This document shows, piece by piece, positions 5,762 to 12,852 of a DNA stretch of 13,727 bases. A model generated the notes under the pieces. The model saw only the letters and a program-made list of their open reading frames with translations, made no database searches and was not told the origin of the DNA. This DNA is from CAZKGE01 sp964636405 (GTDB lineage Bacteria; Bacillota; Clostridia; Christensenellales; CAG-138), in contig CAZWSI010000037.1 of NCBI GenBank assembly GCA_964636405.1, forward strand, positions 1 through 13,727. The letters are read 5' to 3'. Position 1 is the stretch's first letter, and each line of letters starts with the position of its first letter. The position numbers were made by a program, and so were the translations under genes.

Positions 5762-6385
5762 TTATTGCACGCCTGCGTTCGCGCCGAGCGCGGCAAAGAG
5801 CGCCTCGATATCCGATTGAGCCCACGGGAAGGCTGTGGGCGTATAGCCCGCCGATTCCAGATAATCCTCCGCGTTGTCGCCCGTAAGCGCGCGCGCGGCG
5901 TCGTACACGGCGCTTAGCTGCTCGGAAAACAGAGCGGCCGCGTCCGCGTCCAGACCGGCGCGGAAGGCCTCCGCCGCGCCCGAGATGGAAGCGGCGTCGG
6001 GCCTTTCCTGCGCATACCAATCGAGCAGCGCGCCCGCAAGGCGCGCGGCGGTCAGCGAGCTGCCGGCGGTGGCGGGCTGATAGCTTTCCGCAACGTCGGA
6101 AAGGAGCGCGGTCAGCGCGCCCAGAGCCGCATTGGGCGCATACCCCGCTTCAGGCGCGGGCGCATCCCCCGCTTCAGGCGCGGGCGTAGCGACCGGCTCC
6201 GGCGCGGGGGCGGCGGTCGCTTCGGGAACCAGGGTAAAAACTTGGGTCGCGGGCGCGTTTGTGACCTCCGGCTCGGCGGCGGGCGCGGCGGGCGCGCAGG
6301 CGCAAAGCGCCGTCGCCATGCACAGGGCCAGCGGCAGTCTCAACCACATGTTCATATGAAAATGGTTTCTGTTGCGCGTTTTCAT
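5762..6385 (-). CDS. Putative secreted lipoprotein with Pro/Ala/Glu-rich linker
   Basis: A 207-residue protein of unknown function. The N-terminus has a basic stretch, a hydrophobic core and LCAC (around residue 29), a plausible lipobox for signal peptidase II. Residues about 30-85 are low-complexity Pro/Ala/Glu, including the tandem octapeptide APEAGDAP/APEAGYAP encoded by the repeat at 6143-6186. The remaining 120 residues are helical and Ala-rich with no motif I recognise. The start is fixed by AAAGGAG upstream of ATG 6385. The gene is divergent from the AraC-type regulator. Function is not assigned; surface anchoring is inferred from the signal sequence. Confidence 0.65.
   Translation of the reverse strand: MKTRNRNHFHMNMWLRLPLALCMATALCACAPAAPAAEPEVTNAPATQVFTLVPEATAAPAPEPVATPAPEAGDAPAPEAGYAPNAALGALTALLSDVAESYQPATAGSSLTAARLAGALLDWYAQERPDAASISGAAEAFRAGLDADAAALFSEQLSAVYDAARALTGDNAEDYLESAGYTPTAFPWAQSDIEALFAALGANAGVQ
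6143..6186. repeat. 24-bp tandem repeat in the lipoprotein linker
   Basis: CCCCGCTTCAGGCGCGGGCG occurs at 6143-6162 and again at 6167-6186, a period of 24 bases or eight codons. It encodes the repeated PAPEAG units of the linker and could expand or contract without frame change. Confidence 0.7.
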
Positions 6386-6624
6386 AGCACGGCTCCTTTC
6401 GCCTCGGGCATCCGCATGGGAGGCGTAAAAAGCGCGGCTTGCCGTTTCAGCATGGTTACTTTATCATACAATTGCGTCGTGCGCCCGAATTGAGCATGAT
6501 CAATATGGCGGCCCATTGAAAACGCTGTAAATTGTGCGGCGGGGGCGGGGCCGTCAAGATCGCAAAAATGGTCGAGCGTCGGACGGCTCCCGTGCGCTAA
6601 AATTGGGATCGGAGGCGAGAGAGG

Positions 6625-7494
6625 ATGGATGAGCAGATCGGCGCTGTGCAGCGGATGCAGGATTATATCAACGCGCATTTGTGCGAGGAGATTACGCTCG
6701 CGGACCTTGCGCGCGCGTCCCTGTTTTCTCCCTGGTACGCGCACAGGCTCTTTACCCAGTGGACGGGCGTTGCACCCGCGGATTATATCCGGCGGATGCG
6801 GCTTTCCCGCTCCGCGCTGCGGCTGCGGGACGAGGGCGGCCGCATCGCGGACGCGGCCTTTGCGCTGGGCTTTGGGAGCGTGGATGGCTACCAGCGGGCG
6901 TTTTTCCGGGAATTCGGCTGCAATCCCGGGGAATATGCGGCAAATCCCGTGCCACTCTACCTGTTTACGCCTTTTGGAGTCAAATACAAAGCGAAGAGAA
7001 AGGAAAAGACCATGGAGCATGTAAAGAACGTTTTTATTCAGGTGATCGAGAAGCCCGCGCGCAAGGTGATTGTGAAGCGCGGCGTGAAGGCGGCGGACTA
7101 TTGGGCATACTGCAACGAGGTCGGCTGCGACGTGTGGGGACTCTTAAAAAGCATGAAATCCCTCTGCGGCGAGCCGGTATGCCTCTGGCTCCCCAAGGCG
7201 ATGCAAAAGCCCGGCACATCGGAATATGTGCAGGGCGTGGAGGCGCCCATCGATTACGACGGGCCTGTGCCGGAGGGTTTCGACGTGCTTGCGCTGCCCA
7301 AGACCAGCTACCTCATGTTTCAGGGCGAGCCCTTTCAGGAGGAGGATTTCGAACAGGCCATCGGCGAAATCTGGCACGTCATCGAAACCTACGATCCGGC
7401 CGTGATCGGCCGCGCGTGGGATAAGTCCAGCCCGCGCATTCAGCTCGAGCCGATCGGCGCGCGCGGGTATATCGAGCTCATGCCGATCGTGTAA
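6625..7494 (+). CDS. AraC-family regulator with GyrI-like effector-binding domain
   Basis: A 289-residue transcription factor. Residues about 8-108 are the AraC double helix-turn-helix: EEITLADLARASLFSPWYAH, then the GGRIADAAFALGFGSVDGYQ and RAFFREFGCNPGEY signature. A short basic linker leads to a GyrI-like/SOUL small-molecule-binding domain (about 134-287): VFIQVIEKPARKVIVKRG, a Trp-rich middle, and C-terminal SSPRIQLEPIGARGYIELMPIV. This DNA-binding-first layout is typical of Rob/BmrR-like drug- or ligand-responsive AraC regulators. GGAGG at 6611-6615 sets the start. It is divergent from the lipoprotein gene, which it might control; that link is inference. The ligand is unknown. Confidence 0.88.
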   Translation: MDEQIGAVQRMQDYINAHLCEEITLADLARASLFSPWYAHRLFTQWTGVAPADYIRRMRLSRSALRLRDEGGRIADAAFALGFGSVDGYQRAFFREFGCNPGEYAANPVPLYLFTPFGVKYKAKRKEKTMEHVKNVFIQVIEKPARKVIVKRGVKAADYWAYCNEVGCDVWGLLKSMKSLCGEPVCLWLPKAMQKPGTSEYVQGVEAPIDYDGPVPEGFDVLALPKTSYLMFQGEPFQEEDFEQAIGEIWHVIETYDPAVIGRAWDKSSPRIQLEPIGARGYIELMPIV

Positions 7495-7521
7495 CGAAAA
7501 AGAGAAACAGGGAAGACAAAA

Positions 7522-7551
7522 AAAGGGCGTTTGCGCACAAACCGGCCTTTT
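7522..7551 (+). terminator. Terminator after the AraC-type gene, probably bidirectional
   Basis: A hairpin centred on GTTTG (7529-7533) / CAAAC (7538-7542), extended with small bulges to AAAGG and CCTTT, is followed on the plus strand by TTTT (7548-7551). A second arrangement pairs AAAGGGCGT (7522-7530) with ACGCCCTTT (7563-7571) and gives a seven-T tract on the minus strand. Its core closely resembles the terminator at 7895. Confidence 0.6.
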
Positions 7552-7576
7552 CCATTGCTTTTACGCCCTTTGCGGC

Positions 7577-7605
7577 TTGTTCTTGATTTGGGGAAACGCT
7601 ATAAT
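7577..7605 (+). promoter_or_regulatory. Strong sigma-A promoter with no recognised gene behind it
   Basis: -35 TTGTTC (7577-7582), 17-base spacer, consensus -10 TATAAT (7600-7605). The next recognised gene on this strand starts at 8073, beyond a strong terminator at 7895-7923, so this promoter should make a transcript of about 310 bases. Confidence 0.65.
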
Positions 7606-7792
7606 CAAACCGTATACTTGCCTTGGCAAGAAGCGGGGGAGAGCTGCGCGTACCGCGCCCCCCAAACGAGTACGCCGATGAAAAGCTGAAGCGCACGGTT
7701 GCCCGCACCAGCCCTGACAGGAGGATGGGACGATGTCCAGTGAAGGAAGCCTATCCCCGTATGCACGCGCACCCTTTCCCTCGAAGGTTACA

Positions 7793-7837
7793 GACCGTCT
7801 GCGGCCGGACCGTCTGCGGCCGGACCGTCTGAAGCCG
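7793..7837. repeat. Three-copy 15-bp tandem repeat
   Basis: GACCGTCTGCGGCCG at 7793-7807 and 7808-7822 are identical; the third copy (7823-7837) differs at two bases (GAAGCCG). The unit is a multiple of three and in one frame would encode Asp-Arg-Leu-Arg/Lys-Pro. It lies inside the candidate transcript 7612-7923. Confidence 0.85.
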
Positions 7838-7894
7838 GGGCCGGATAAGCAACGCGGCCCCTTGACAAGCGCCCAACATGCTTTCCACAAACAT

Positions 7895-7923
7895 GGGCCG
7901 GTTTGCGCAAACCGGCCCTTTTT
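7895..7923 (+). terminator. Strong intrinsic terminator, plus strand
   Basis: A perfect 24-base palindrome (7895-7918) with arms GGGCCGGTTTGC and GCAAACCGGCCC is followed at once by TTTTT (7919-7923). It stops transcription from the promoter at 7577 and insulates the downstream promoter at 7966. Confidence 0.9.
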
Positions 7924-7965
7924 GCGCCCGCCTGAAAATATCCGAGGCTATCCGCCCGTTTGTGC

Positions 7966-7995
7966 TTGACAGCCGGGCTTCTTTTTGTGTAATAT
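7966..7995 (+). promoter_or_regulatory. Promoter of the DRE-TIM lyase gene
   Basis: -35 TTGACA (7966-7971), 18-base spacer, -10 TAATAT (7990-7995). It lies between the upstream terminator and the gene start at 8073, giving a leader of about 70 bases. Confidence 0.65.
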
Positions 7996-8007
7996 GCCTT
8001 CATGAAT

Positions 8008-8023
8008 TGTATACATGGATACA
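8008..8023. promoter_or_regulatory. Palindromic operator candidate downstream of the promoter
   Basis: TGTATACATGGATACA is a 16-base palindrome matching its complement at 14 of 16 positions, centred on CATG. It covers about +6 to +21 of the expected transcript, a typical repressor position. TGTATACA-like sites are used by some GntR-family regulators; which protein binds here cannot be told from the window. Confidence 0.5.
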
Positions 8024-8072
8024 CGAATCCACGCATCCAAAAAAGGATTGGGGACAGGAAAGGAGAAACACG

Positions 8073-9452
8073 GTGAACGGTCTTGTATTTGATGAAAGCA
8101 GCCACCTGCTTCGGGAGAACCTATATAGCTACGCGCTCCAGGACGTGGCGGAGCCGAAGCTGTATGAGGAGGTATTCGAGTATAGCGCCGTGCCGCGCAT
8201 CGCGTTCAACGGCAGGCTCACGCCCATGTGCATGCCGGAGGAGATCTGCATCACCGACACGACCTTTCGGGACGGACAGCAGTCCATGACGGCCTTTACG
8301 CCCATGCAGGTGCGCGATATTTTCGATCTGCTGCACCGGCTCGGCGGGCCCATGGGCGTTATCCGGCAAAGCGAGTTTTTTGTGTACAGCGGGCGCGACC
8401 GAGAGGCGGTCGAGCTCTGCCGCGGCCGCGGCTACCGCTTCCCGGAAATTACGGCGTGGATACGGGCAACGGAGCAGGATTTTGCGCTGGTGAAGGACAT
8501 GGGCCTCACGGAAACGGGGCTGCTCATGTCCTGCTCGGATTACCATATCTTCAAGAAAATGAACATGACGCGCCGGCAGGCCATGGAGCTGTACCTTGGG
8601 GTGGCCGAAAAGGCGCTTGAAAAGGGCATAAGGCCGCGCTGCCACCTCGAGGACGTGACCCGGGCGGATTTCTACGGCTTCGTGCTGCCCCTCGCGACCG
8701 CGCTTTCGCGCCTAAGCGAGCAGGCCGGGCTGCCCATCAAGCTCCGCTGCTGCGATACGCTGGGCCTCGGCGTTTCCTATCCGGGCGCGTCGCTGCCAAG
8801 GAGCGTGCCGGGCATCCTGTACGGATTGCGCCACTATGCCAATGTTCCAAGCGGCATGCTCGAATGGCATGGGCACAACGATTTTTACAAGGCCGTGACA
8901 AACGCCGCGACCGCGTGGCTCTATGGCGCGTCGGCGGTCAACTGCACGGTGCTGGGCATCGGCGAGCGCACGGGCAACTGCCCGCTCGAGGCCATGGTGA
9001 TGGAATACTGCGCGCTGCGCGGCGGCACAAACGGCATGGAGCTGCCCGTGCTCACCGAGCTCGCGCGCTATTTTGAACATACGCTGGGCTATGCCATCCC
9101 GGCCAAAACGCCCTTTATGGGCCGTGAATTCTGCCAGACCCGCGCGGGCATTCACGCCGACGGGCTCAACAAATGCGAGCAGGTTTACAGCATATTCGAT
9201 ACGGCGGCGCTGCTCGACCGCCCCGCCGAGGTGCTTGTGGACGCGCACAGCGGCCTTGCGGGCATCGCGCATTGGGTGAATCGGAATATTCCCGCCTGCG
9301 CGGAAGCGGATAAGCGCGACCCGCGCATTGCGCGCGTGAAAGCGCTGGCAGACGCGCTCTACGAGGGCGGCCGCCGCGAGGCGCTCTCCGACGCGGAGCT
9401 GCGCGCGCTGTGGGACGAAGCCTGCGGCGGCGCTGTCCAGCCCCGTTTTTAA
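8073..9452 (+). CDS. DRE-TIM metallolyase (Re-citrate / homocitrate / isopropylmalate synthase type)
   Basis: A 459-residue enzyme that should condense an acyl-CoA with a 2-oxo acid. The family motif DTTFRDGQQS starts at D62 (R66, D67), HGHND (H266, H268, N269, D270) gives the divalent-metal ligands, GIGERTGN starts at residue 295, and AGIHADGLNK around H361 is the second-substrate segment. It lacks the C-terminal regulatory domain of classical LeuA. The subgroup features GVIRQSEFF and RCHLEDVTRADFYGF resemble a clostridial clade often misannotated as LeuA, and from memory close to Re-citrate synthase; this is not certain. GTG 8073 is chosen because AAGGAG (8060-8065) lies 7 bases upstream and follows a promoter and operator. 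No leu, lys or other pathway genes adjoin it. Confidence 0.85.
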   Translation: MNGLVFDESSHLLRENLYSYALQDVAEPKLYEEVFEYSAVPRIAFNGRLTPMCMPEEICITDTTFRDGQQSMTAFTPMQVRDIFDLLHRLGGPMGVIRQSEFFVYSGRDREAVELCRGRGYRFPEITAWIRATEQDFALVKDMGLTETGLLMSCSDYHIFKKMNMTRRQAMELYLGVAEKALEKGIRPRCHLEDVTRADFYGFVLPLATALSRLSEQAGLPIKLRCCDTLGLGVSYPGASLPRSVPGILYGLRHYANVPSGMLEWHGHNDFYKAVTNAATAWLYGASAVNCTVLGIGERTGNCPLEAMVMEYCALRGGTNGMELPVLTELARYFEHTLGYAIPAKTPFMGREFCQTRAGIHADGLNKCEQVYSIFDTAALLDRPAEVLVDAHSGLAGIAHWVNRNIPACAEADKRDPRIARVKALADALYEGGRREALSDAELRALWDEACGGAVQPRF

Positions 9453-9483
9453 GCGCGCGCCGCAAGACGTCGGCTGCTTGGCG

Positions 9484-9512
9484 TTGCCGATTTCGTTTGG
9501 ACGTGCTACAAT
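9484..9512 (+). promoter_or_regulatory. Promoter of the AlkZ-related gene
   Basis: -35 TTGCCG (9484-9489), 17-base spacer, -10 TACAAT (9507-9512), ending 42 bases before the ATG at 9555. It suggests separate transcription from the lyase gene upstream. Confidence 0.6.
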
Positions 9513-9554
9513 CTGTGCAAAGCCCACCCCGCCCGCCGGGGCTCGAGAGGTCGT

Positions 9555-10232
9555 ATGCTGCGTCTTCCGCCCGTTACAAATGAAAAGGAGCTGGCCGCGC
9601 TGGTGCGCGAGCTGGGCTTTTTGCCCTTTTTCCGCTCGGCCATACCCGGCTTTTCCCTCGAGGAGTGCACGCCTGCCGCGTATTGGTTTGCAGACGGCGT
9701 GGACGGGCCCTGGGAGTGGAAGGGCCGCGTGCTCGGCGGAGAAATCGCCTACGGGCGCGTATTTCAGCGCAAGATGGGCTTCGTTGCCCGCGAGTGGCTG
9801 CCGGATTTCTGCAATTACCGCCGCGACGGCTATGATTTCGAGGGCTTTTACGAAGACGGTCACGCCTCGTACAAATGCAAGGCCGTTATGGACGCGCTGG
9901 AAAGCGGCGGCCCCATGCGAACAAAATCGCTCAAGGAACGCTGCGGCTATCGCAAGGGCGGCGAAAAGGGCTTTGAATCGGTCATGTCCCTTTTGCAGAT
10001 GCGGGCCTTCGTGACCGTGAGCGCCTTTGAATATGAGCTTGACCGCCATGGCCGCCCCTATTCCTGGGGGCTTGCACGCTTCGCCCGGATGGAGGATGTG
10101 TTTGGCGAGGCGCTTGTTTCCGCCGCCGACGCGACAGCGCCCCTTGACTCCGCCGCGCGCATCACGGCGCGCATAGCCGCCCTCTGCCCCGGCGCGGACG
10201 AAAGAGCCGTTTCGCGGCTCGTGCGGGTTTAG
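9555..10232 (+). CDS. AlkZ-related winged-helix-like protein, function unknown
   Basis: A 225-residue protein resembling a Firmicutes family named AlkZ-related from its similarity to the winged-helix DNA glycosylase AlkZ/YcaQ. Recognisable blocks are the Trp-rich GPWEWKGRVL (51-60), EIAYGRVFQRKMGFVAREWL (63-82), PDFCNYRRDGYDF (83-95), and the winged-helix-like segment GPMRTKSLKERCGYRKGGEK (119-138) followed by SVMSLLQMRAFVTVSAF. No catalytic motif for glycosylase activity could be verified. ATG 9555 is preceded by GAGAGG (9545-9550). It is convergent with the AbgB-like gene, 28 bases apart. The name is from memory of the family and the function remains open. Confidence 0.65.
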   Translation: MLRLPPVTNEKELAALVRELGFLPFFRSAIPGFSLEECTPAAYWFADGVDGPWEWKGRVLGGEIAYGRVFQRKMGFVAREWLPDFCNYRRDGYDFEGFYEDGHASYKCKAVMDALESGGPMRTKSLKERCGYRKGGEKGFESVMSLLQMRAFVTVSAFEYELDRHGRPYSWGLARFARMEDVFGEALVSAADATAPLDSAARITARIAALCPGADERAVSRLVRV

Positions 10233-10260
10233 CGCGCCCGCACTTCCCTCGCGTTATGCA

Positions 10261-11703
10261 TCATTCGTTCGAAAGGTCGTAAAAGCCCCCGGGCACGGCG
10301 CTGGCCGGAAGGGGGATATACGTCCTGCCATCCAGGCGGGCGATCCAGTCCTCCTTCGCGCGGACGACAAGCTCAGGCGAATCGAGCAGGTCGATTGCGG
10401 CCCCGGCCAGCACCCGGCCCGCATACAGCATGCCCTTGTGCGCAAGCGCGCTCTTGCCCTGCGCCGTGCGCTGCCAGGTGTGCCCCGGAGTAGCGGCGCA
10501 CATGGTGGCAATCTGCGCTTGGCCGCAGGGGCACACCCAGCTCACGTCGCCCACATCGGTGGAGGACGTGGGCCTGAACATGCCCGGCAGCTCCGGCAAG
10601 ACAAAGTTACAAATCACGTCGTCCTTATGCAGCTTTGCAAACGCCGCAACCTTCGGCCCCATTTTCGCCGCCCGCTCAGCAAGCCCGCCGCGCGAGGAAA
10701 GGGTCGCGCACATGCTTGCCGCGTAGGCCAGCTCCGCTTCGGTATAGTCCGGCAGCGGCATGGCGGCCAGATTCTCCCCCAGCGCGCGGCAAAGCGGCTG
10801 ATTGGGAATCAAGTTGGCGCAGGATTTTCCAAACTCGATTTTGAGGCGCGTATCGGTCATCAGCGCCGCGCCGCGCGCAACGTTGCTCACACGCTCCGCC
10901 AGCTCGCGCAGCTCGGTTACCTCCGGCATGCGGATGAGGTAAACCGCCGCCGCGGAGGACTGCACCACATTGGGCGCGGTTCCGCCCACATCCAGCACCG
11001 CATAATGGATGCGCGCCTGCTCGGGCACGTGCTCTCGGAGGAACTGAACGCCGGTGTTCATCAAGGTGAGCGCGTCCAGCGCGCTGCGTCCCATGTGCGG
11101 CGAGGCGGACGCATGCGCGGAAACGCCGGTGAAGCGGTATACAATCGACATGTTGGCAAGGGAGGTGTGCATGGGGGCGGCGCTGATGCTGCCGGGATGC
11201 CATGTCAGCGCGCAGTCCAGCTCGTCAAACACATGCGCGCGGGCCATAAACGCCTTGCCGGAGCCGCCCTCCTCGCCGGGACAGCCGTAATAGATCACCG
11301 TGCCGGGCTTTTGATTCGCCTTGAGATATTCCTTGACCGCGATGGCGGCCGCAAGCGACCCAACCCCAAGCAGATTGTGGCCGCAGCCGTGGCCGGGCGC
11401 GCCCGGCACAAGCGCCTCCTGCGCAAATACGTCGGCCTTCTGGCTCATACTGCTCAGCGCGTCGTATTCGCCAAGGATGCCGATTGCGGGCTTGCCCTGC
11501 CCGTAGCGTCCGATAAAGGCGGTGGCCATGCCCGCCACGCCGCGCTCGACCGCAAAGCCCTCCGCTTCCAGCGCGCCCGTAAGCGTATCGGCCGCAAAAC
11601 GCTCCTCAAAGGCCAGCTCGGGCTTTTCCCATATGGCGTCGGACAGCTCGTACAGCCATGGGGCCTTTTCTTCCAGAATCGGGACGATATCAAGCTTGTT
11701 CAT
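10261..11703 (-). CDS. M20-family amidohydrolase, AbgB-like
   Basis: A 480-residue cytosolic metallopeptidase-fold enzyme, the same length as p-aminobenzoyl-glutamate hydrolase subunit B. Metal-site motifs: GHGCGHNLLGVG (C107, H109), GCPGEEGGSGK (E144, E145), LTWHPG (H169) and the C-terminal ATPGHTW. The lid domain holds the conserved GVSAHASASPHMGRSALDA and VGGTAPNVVQ. Relatives cleave N-acyl amino acids, aminobenzoyl-glutamate or similar amides; the substrate here is unknown. The start at 11703 is preceded by GCGGGGGGC at 6 bases and by a clear promoter; the frame extends 27 codons further up but through the promoter. No AbgA partner is visible. Confidence 0.9.
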   Translation of the reverse strand: MNKLDIVPILEEKAPWLYELSDAIWEKPELAFEERFAADTLTGALEAEGFAVERGVAGMATAFIGRYGQGKPAIGILGEYDALSSMSQKADVFAQEALVPGAPGHGCGHNLLGVGSLAAAIAVKEYLKANQKPGTVIYYGCPGEEGGSGKAFMARAHVFDELDCALTWHPGSISAAPMHTSLANMSIVYRFTGVSAHASASPHMGRSALDALTLMNTGVQFLREHVPEQARIHYAVLDVGGTAPNVVQSSAAAVYLIRMPEVTELRELAERVSNVARGAALMTDTRLKIEFGKSCANLIPNQPLCRALGENLAAMPLPDYTEAELAYAASMCATLSSRGGLAERAAKMGPKVAAFAKLHKDDVICNFVLPELPGMFRPTSSTDVGDVSWVCPCGQAQIATMCAATPGHTWQRTAQGKSALAHKGMLYAGRVLAGAAIDLLDSPELVVRAKEDWIARLDGRTYIPLPASAVPGGFYDLSNE

Positions 11704-11736
11704 CGGTTGCCCCCCGCGTTGCTCATTCTTGCGAAG

Positions 11737-11765
11737 ATTATACAGCAAACGGGGTGCGCGGGCAA
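11737..11765 (-). promoter_or_regulatory. Promoter of the AbgB-like gene
   Basis: On the minus strand, -35 TTGCCC (11760-11765), 17-base spacer, perfect -10 TATAAT (11737-11742). It starts the transcript about 28 bases before the ATG and shows that the gene is transcribed independently of the deacetylase upstream on the same strand. Confidence 0.75.
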
Positions 11766-11797
11766 TGGATAACGCTGCAAACAACCGGCGCGCGGCT

Positions 11798-12733
11798 TCA
11801 ATCCGCCTGCGCGTCCGCGCTTTGCTCCAGCGCCCGCCGCATAAACGCTTCGGTGCTCTCTCCGGCGGGGCGGTTGAAGCGCCCGAGCAGCCAAAGGGTG
11901 TCCGACTCCCCGCGCGTTATGCGATTGCCCTGCTCATAGCAGCTCAGGCTTGCCCGAAAGCCCAGCTCCTCGAGATACGCGCGTGTGTTTGCGCCGATGA
12001 CGCCGTAAGGATAGGTATACACCCGCGGGCAAAGGCCGCAGTTGTCCCACAAAAGCGCTTGCAGCTTTTCCGTATCCGCCTGAAACGCCTTTTTATAGTG
12101 CGCCGCGCTCTCGCCCTTTTTCTGCCCGCTGCCCTGCCGCCCGGCCAGGCCGTGCATATCGTAGCTGTGGTTGCCGATTTCCACAAAGCCCGAATCGGCC
12201 AGATAGCGAATCTCCTCAAAGCTGACGTACGCGTAATTGGGGTTTGGGTCCTTCACGGTGCTGAAGGCTTCCGAATAGCTGCCGACCACGGAGACGACCG
12301 CCTTCATATCGAGCGCTTCGAGAACGGGCAGGGCGTAGATGAGGTTGTTGTAATAGCCGTCATCCAGCGTAATGAGCACCGGCTTAAGCGGAAGGTTCCC
12401 CTTGCCGTCCACAAAATCGATCACCTCCGAAAGAAACACCGCCGTATAGCCATGCTCCTTTAAATAGCGGAGGTCCTCATAGAATACGGCGGGCGAAACG
12501 ACATACTTGCCCTGCCGCGCTTCGTCGCGCAAAATGCTGTGATACATGAGCACCGGCAGCGCGCGCGTAAGGCCCGGCGCGTCGGCGGCCACGCTGGCGG
12601 GGCGCCCAAGCGTCCCCTGCGCAAGCAAGACGCGCAAAACAAGCAGGAGCGACACATACAGCGCCGCGCGCAGCATCAGGGATTTGACCGGCTTATGCGC
12701 TTTATCCGGGCTGCCCGATTTACCCAGCTTCAT
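11798..12733 (-). CDS. Membrane-anchored polysaccharide deacetylase (NodB/CE4)
   Basis: A 311-residue protein with a basic N-terminus and one membrane segment (about 20-38, LMLRAALYVSLLLVLRVLL), so the catalytic domain faces outside. CE4 motifs: VLMYHSI (61-67), LDDGY (motif 1, D124-D125), GNHSYDMH (motif 2 metal ligands H189 and H194) and TYPYG (motif 3, 240-244). These enzymes remove acetyl groups from peptidoglycan or secreted polysaccharide; the MYHSI start and N-terminal anchor resemble clostridial cell-wall deacetylases. The ribosome site before ATG 12733 is weak, and an internal ATG (residue 20) would give a shorter anchor. It diverges from the M20 gene at 12853. Confidence 0.88.
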   Translation of the reverse strand: MKLGKSGSPDKAHKPVKSLMLRAALYVSLLLVLRVLLAQGTLGRPASVAADAPGLTRALPVLMYHSILRDEARQGKYVVSPAVFYEDLRYLKEHGYTAVFLSEVIDFVDGKGNLPLKPVLITLDDGYYNNLIYALPVLEALDMKAVVSVVGSYSEAFSTVKDPNPNYAYVSFEEIRYLADSGFVEIGNHSYDMHGLAGRQGSGQKKGESAAHYKKAFQADTEKLQALLWDNCGLCPRVYTYPYGVIGANTRAYLEELGFRASLSCYEQGNRITRGESDTLWLLGRFNRPAGESTEAFMRRALEQSADAQAD

Positions 12734-12789
12734 GCTTCAATCTATGCCGCAATACGCCGATTTTTACCCACAAGAGCCGCGATCGGTGG

Positions 12790-12795
12790 TATACT
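12790..12795 (+). promoter_or_regulatory. Possible -10 element of the M20 peptidase gene
   Basis: TATACT lies about 58 bases before the ATG at 12853. No good -35 box is found at 16-18 bases, so the promoter is weak or activator-dependent, or the match is chance. Confidence 0.35.
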
Positions 12796-12852
12796 GTGTT
12801 TTCAGCCGAATGCGGACTTTCGAAACGGGCTGATGAAGGGGGGCATTTTTTA

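Larger units (their letters stand above)
7612..7923 (+). ncRNA. Candidate structured non-coding RNA (unassigned)
   Basis: The stretch is bounded by a consensus promoter and a very strong terminator. It contains stable hairpins: CTTG/CAAG in 7617-7630; GGGGG (7635-7639) with inner GCGCG-TAC-CGCGC and CCCCC (7659-7663); and GGGGCCG (7837-7843) / CGGCCCC (7855-7861). It also has a three-copy 15-bp repeat at 7793-7837. I do not recognise SRP RNA, tmRNA, RNase P RNA, 6S RNA, a T-box or a known riboswitch. The alternative is a small protein starting at ATG 7733 behind AGGAGG (7719-7724), but that frame runs through the terminator to 7969, which argues against it. The ends are estimates. Confidence 0.35.

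Noticed and set aside
7646..7665. GTACCGCG, reminiscent of a T-box core
   Set aside because: The UGGN part that pairs with tRNA is missing, the position is near the 5' end of the transcript, and no aminoacyl or amino-acid gene follows.
7793..7837. Tandem repeats considered as a CRISPR array
   Set aside because: The 15-bp units are contiguous with no spacers and no cas genes are present.
8712..10049. Minus-strand open frame of 445 codons
   Set aside because: It runs antisense through the DRE-TIM lyase and AlkZ-related genes, has no family motif, and is explained by their high-GC codon use.
10438..11772. Plus-strand open frame of 444 codons
   Set aside because: Antisense shadow of the AbgB-like amidohydrolase; Arg/Gly/His-rich composition and no recognisable domain.
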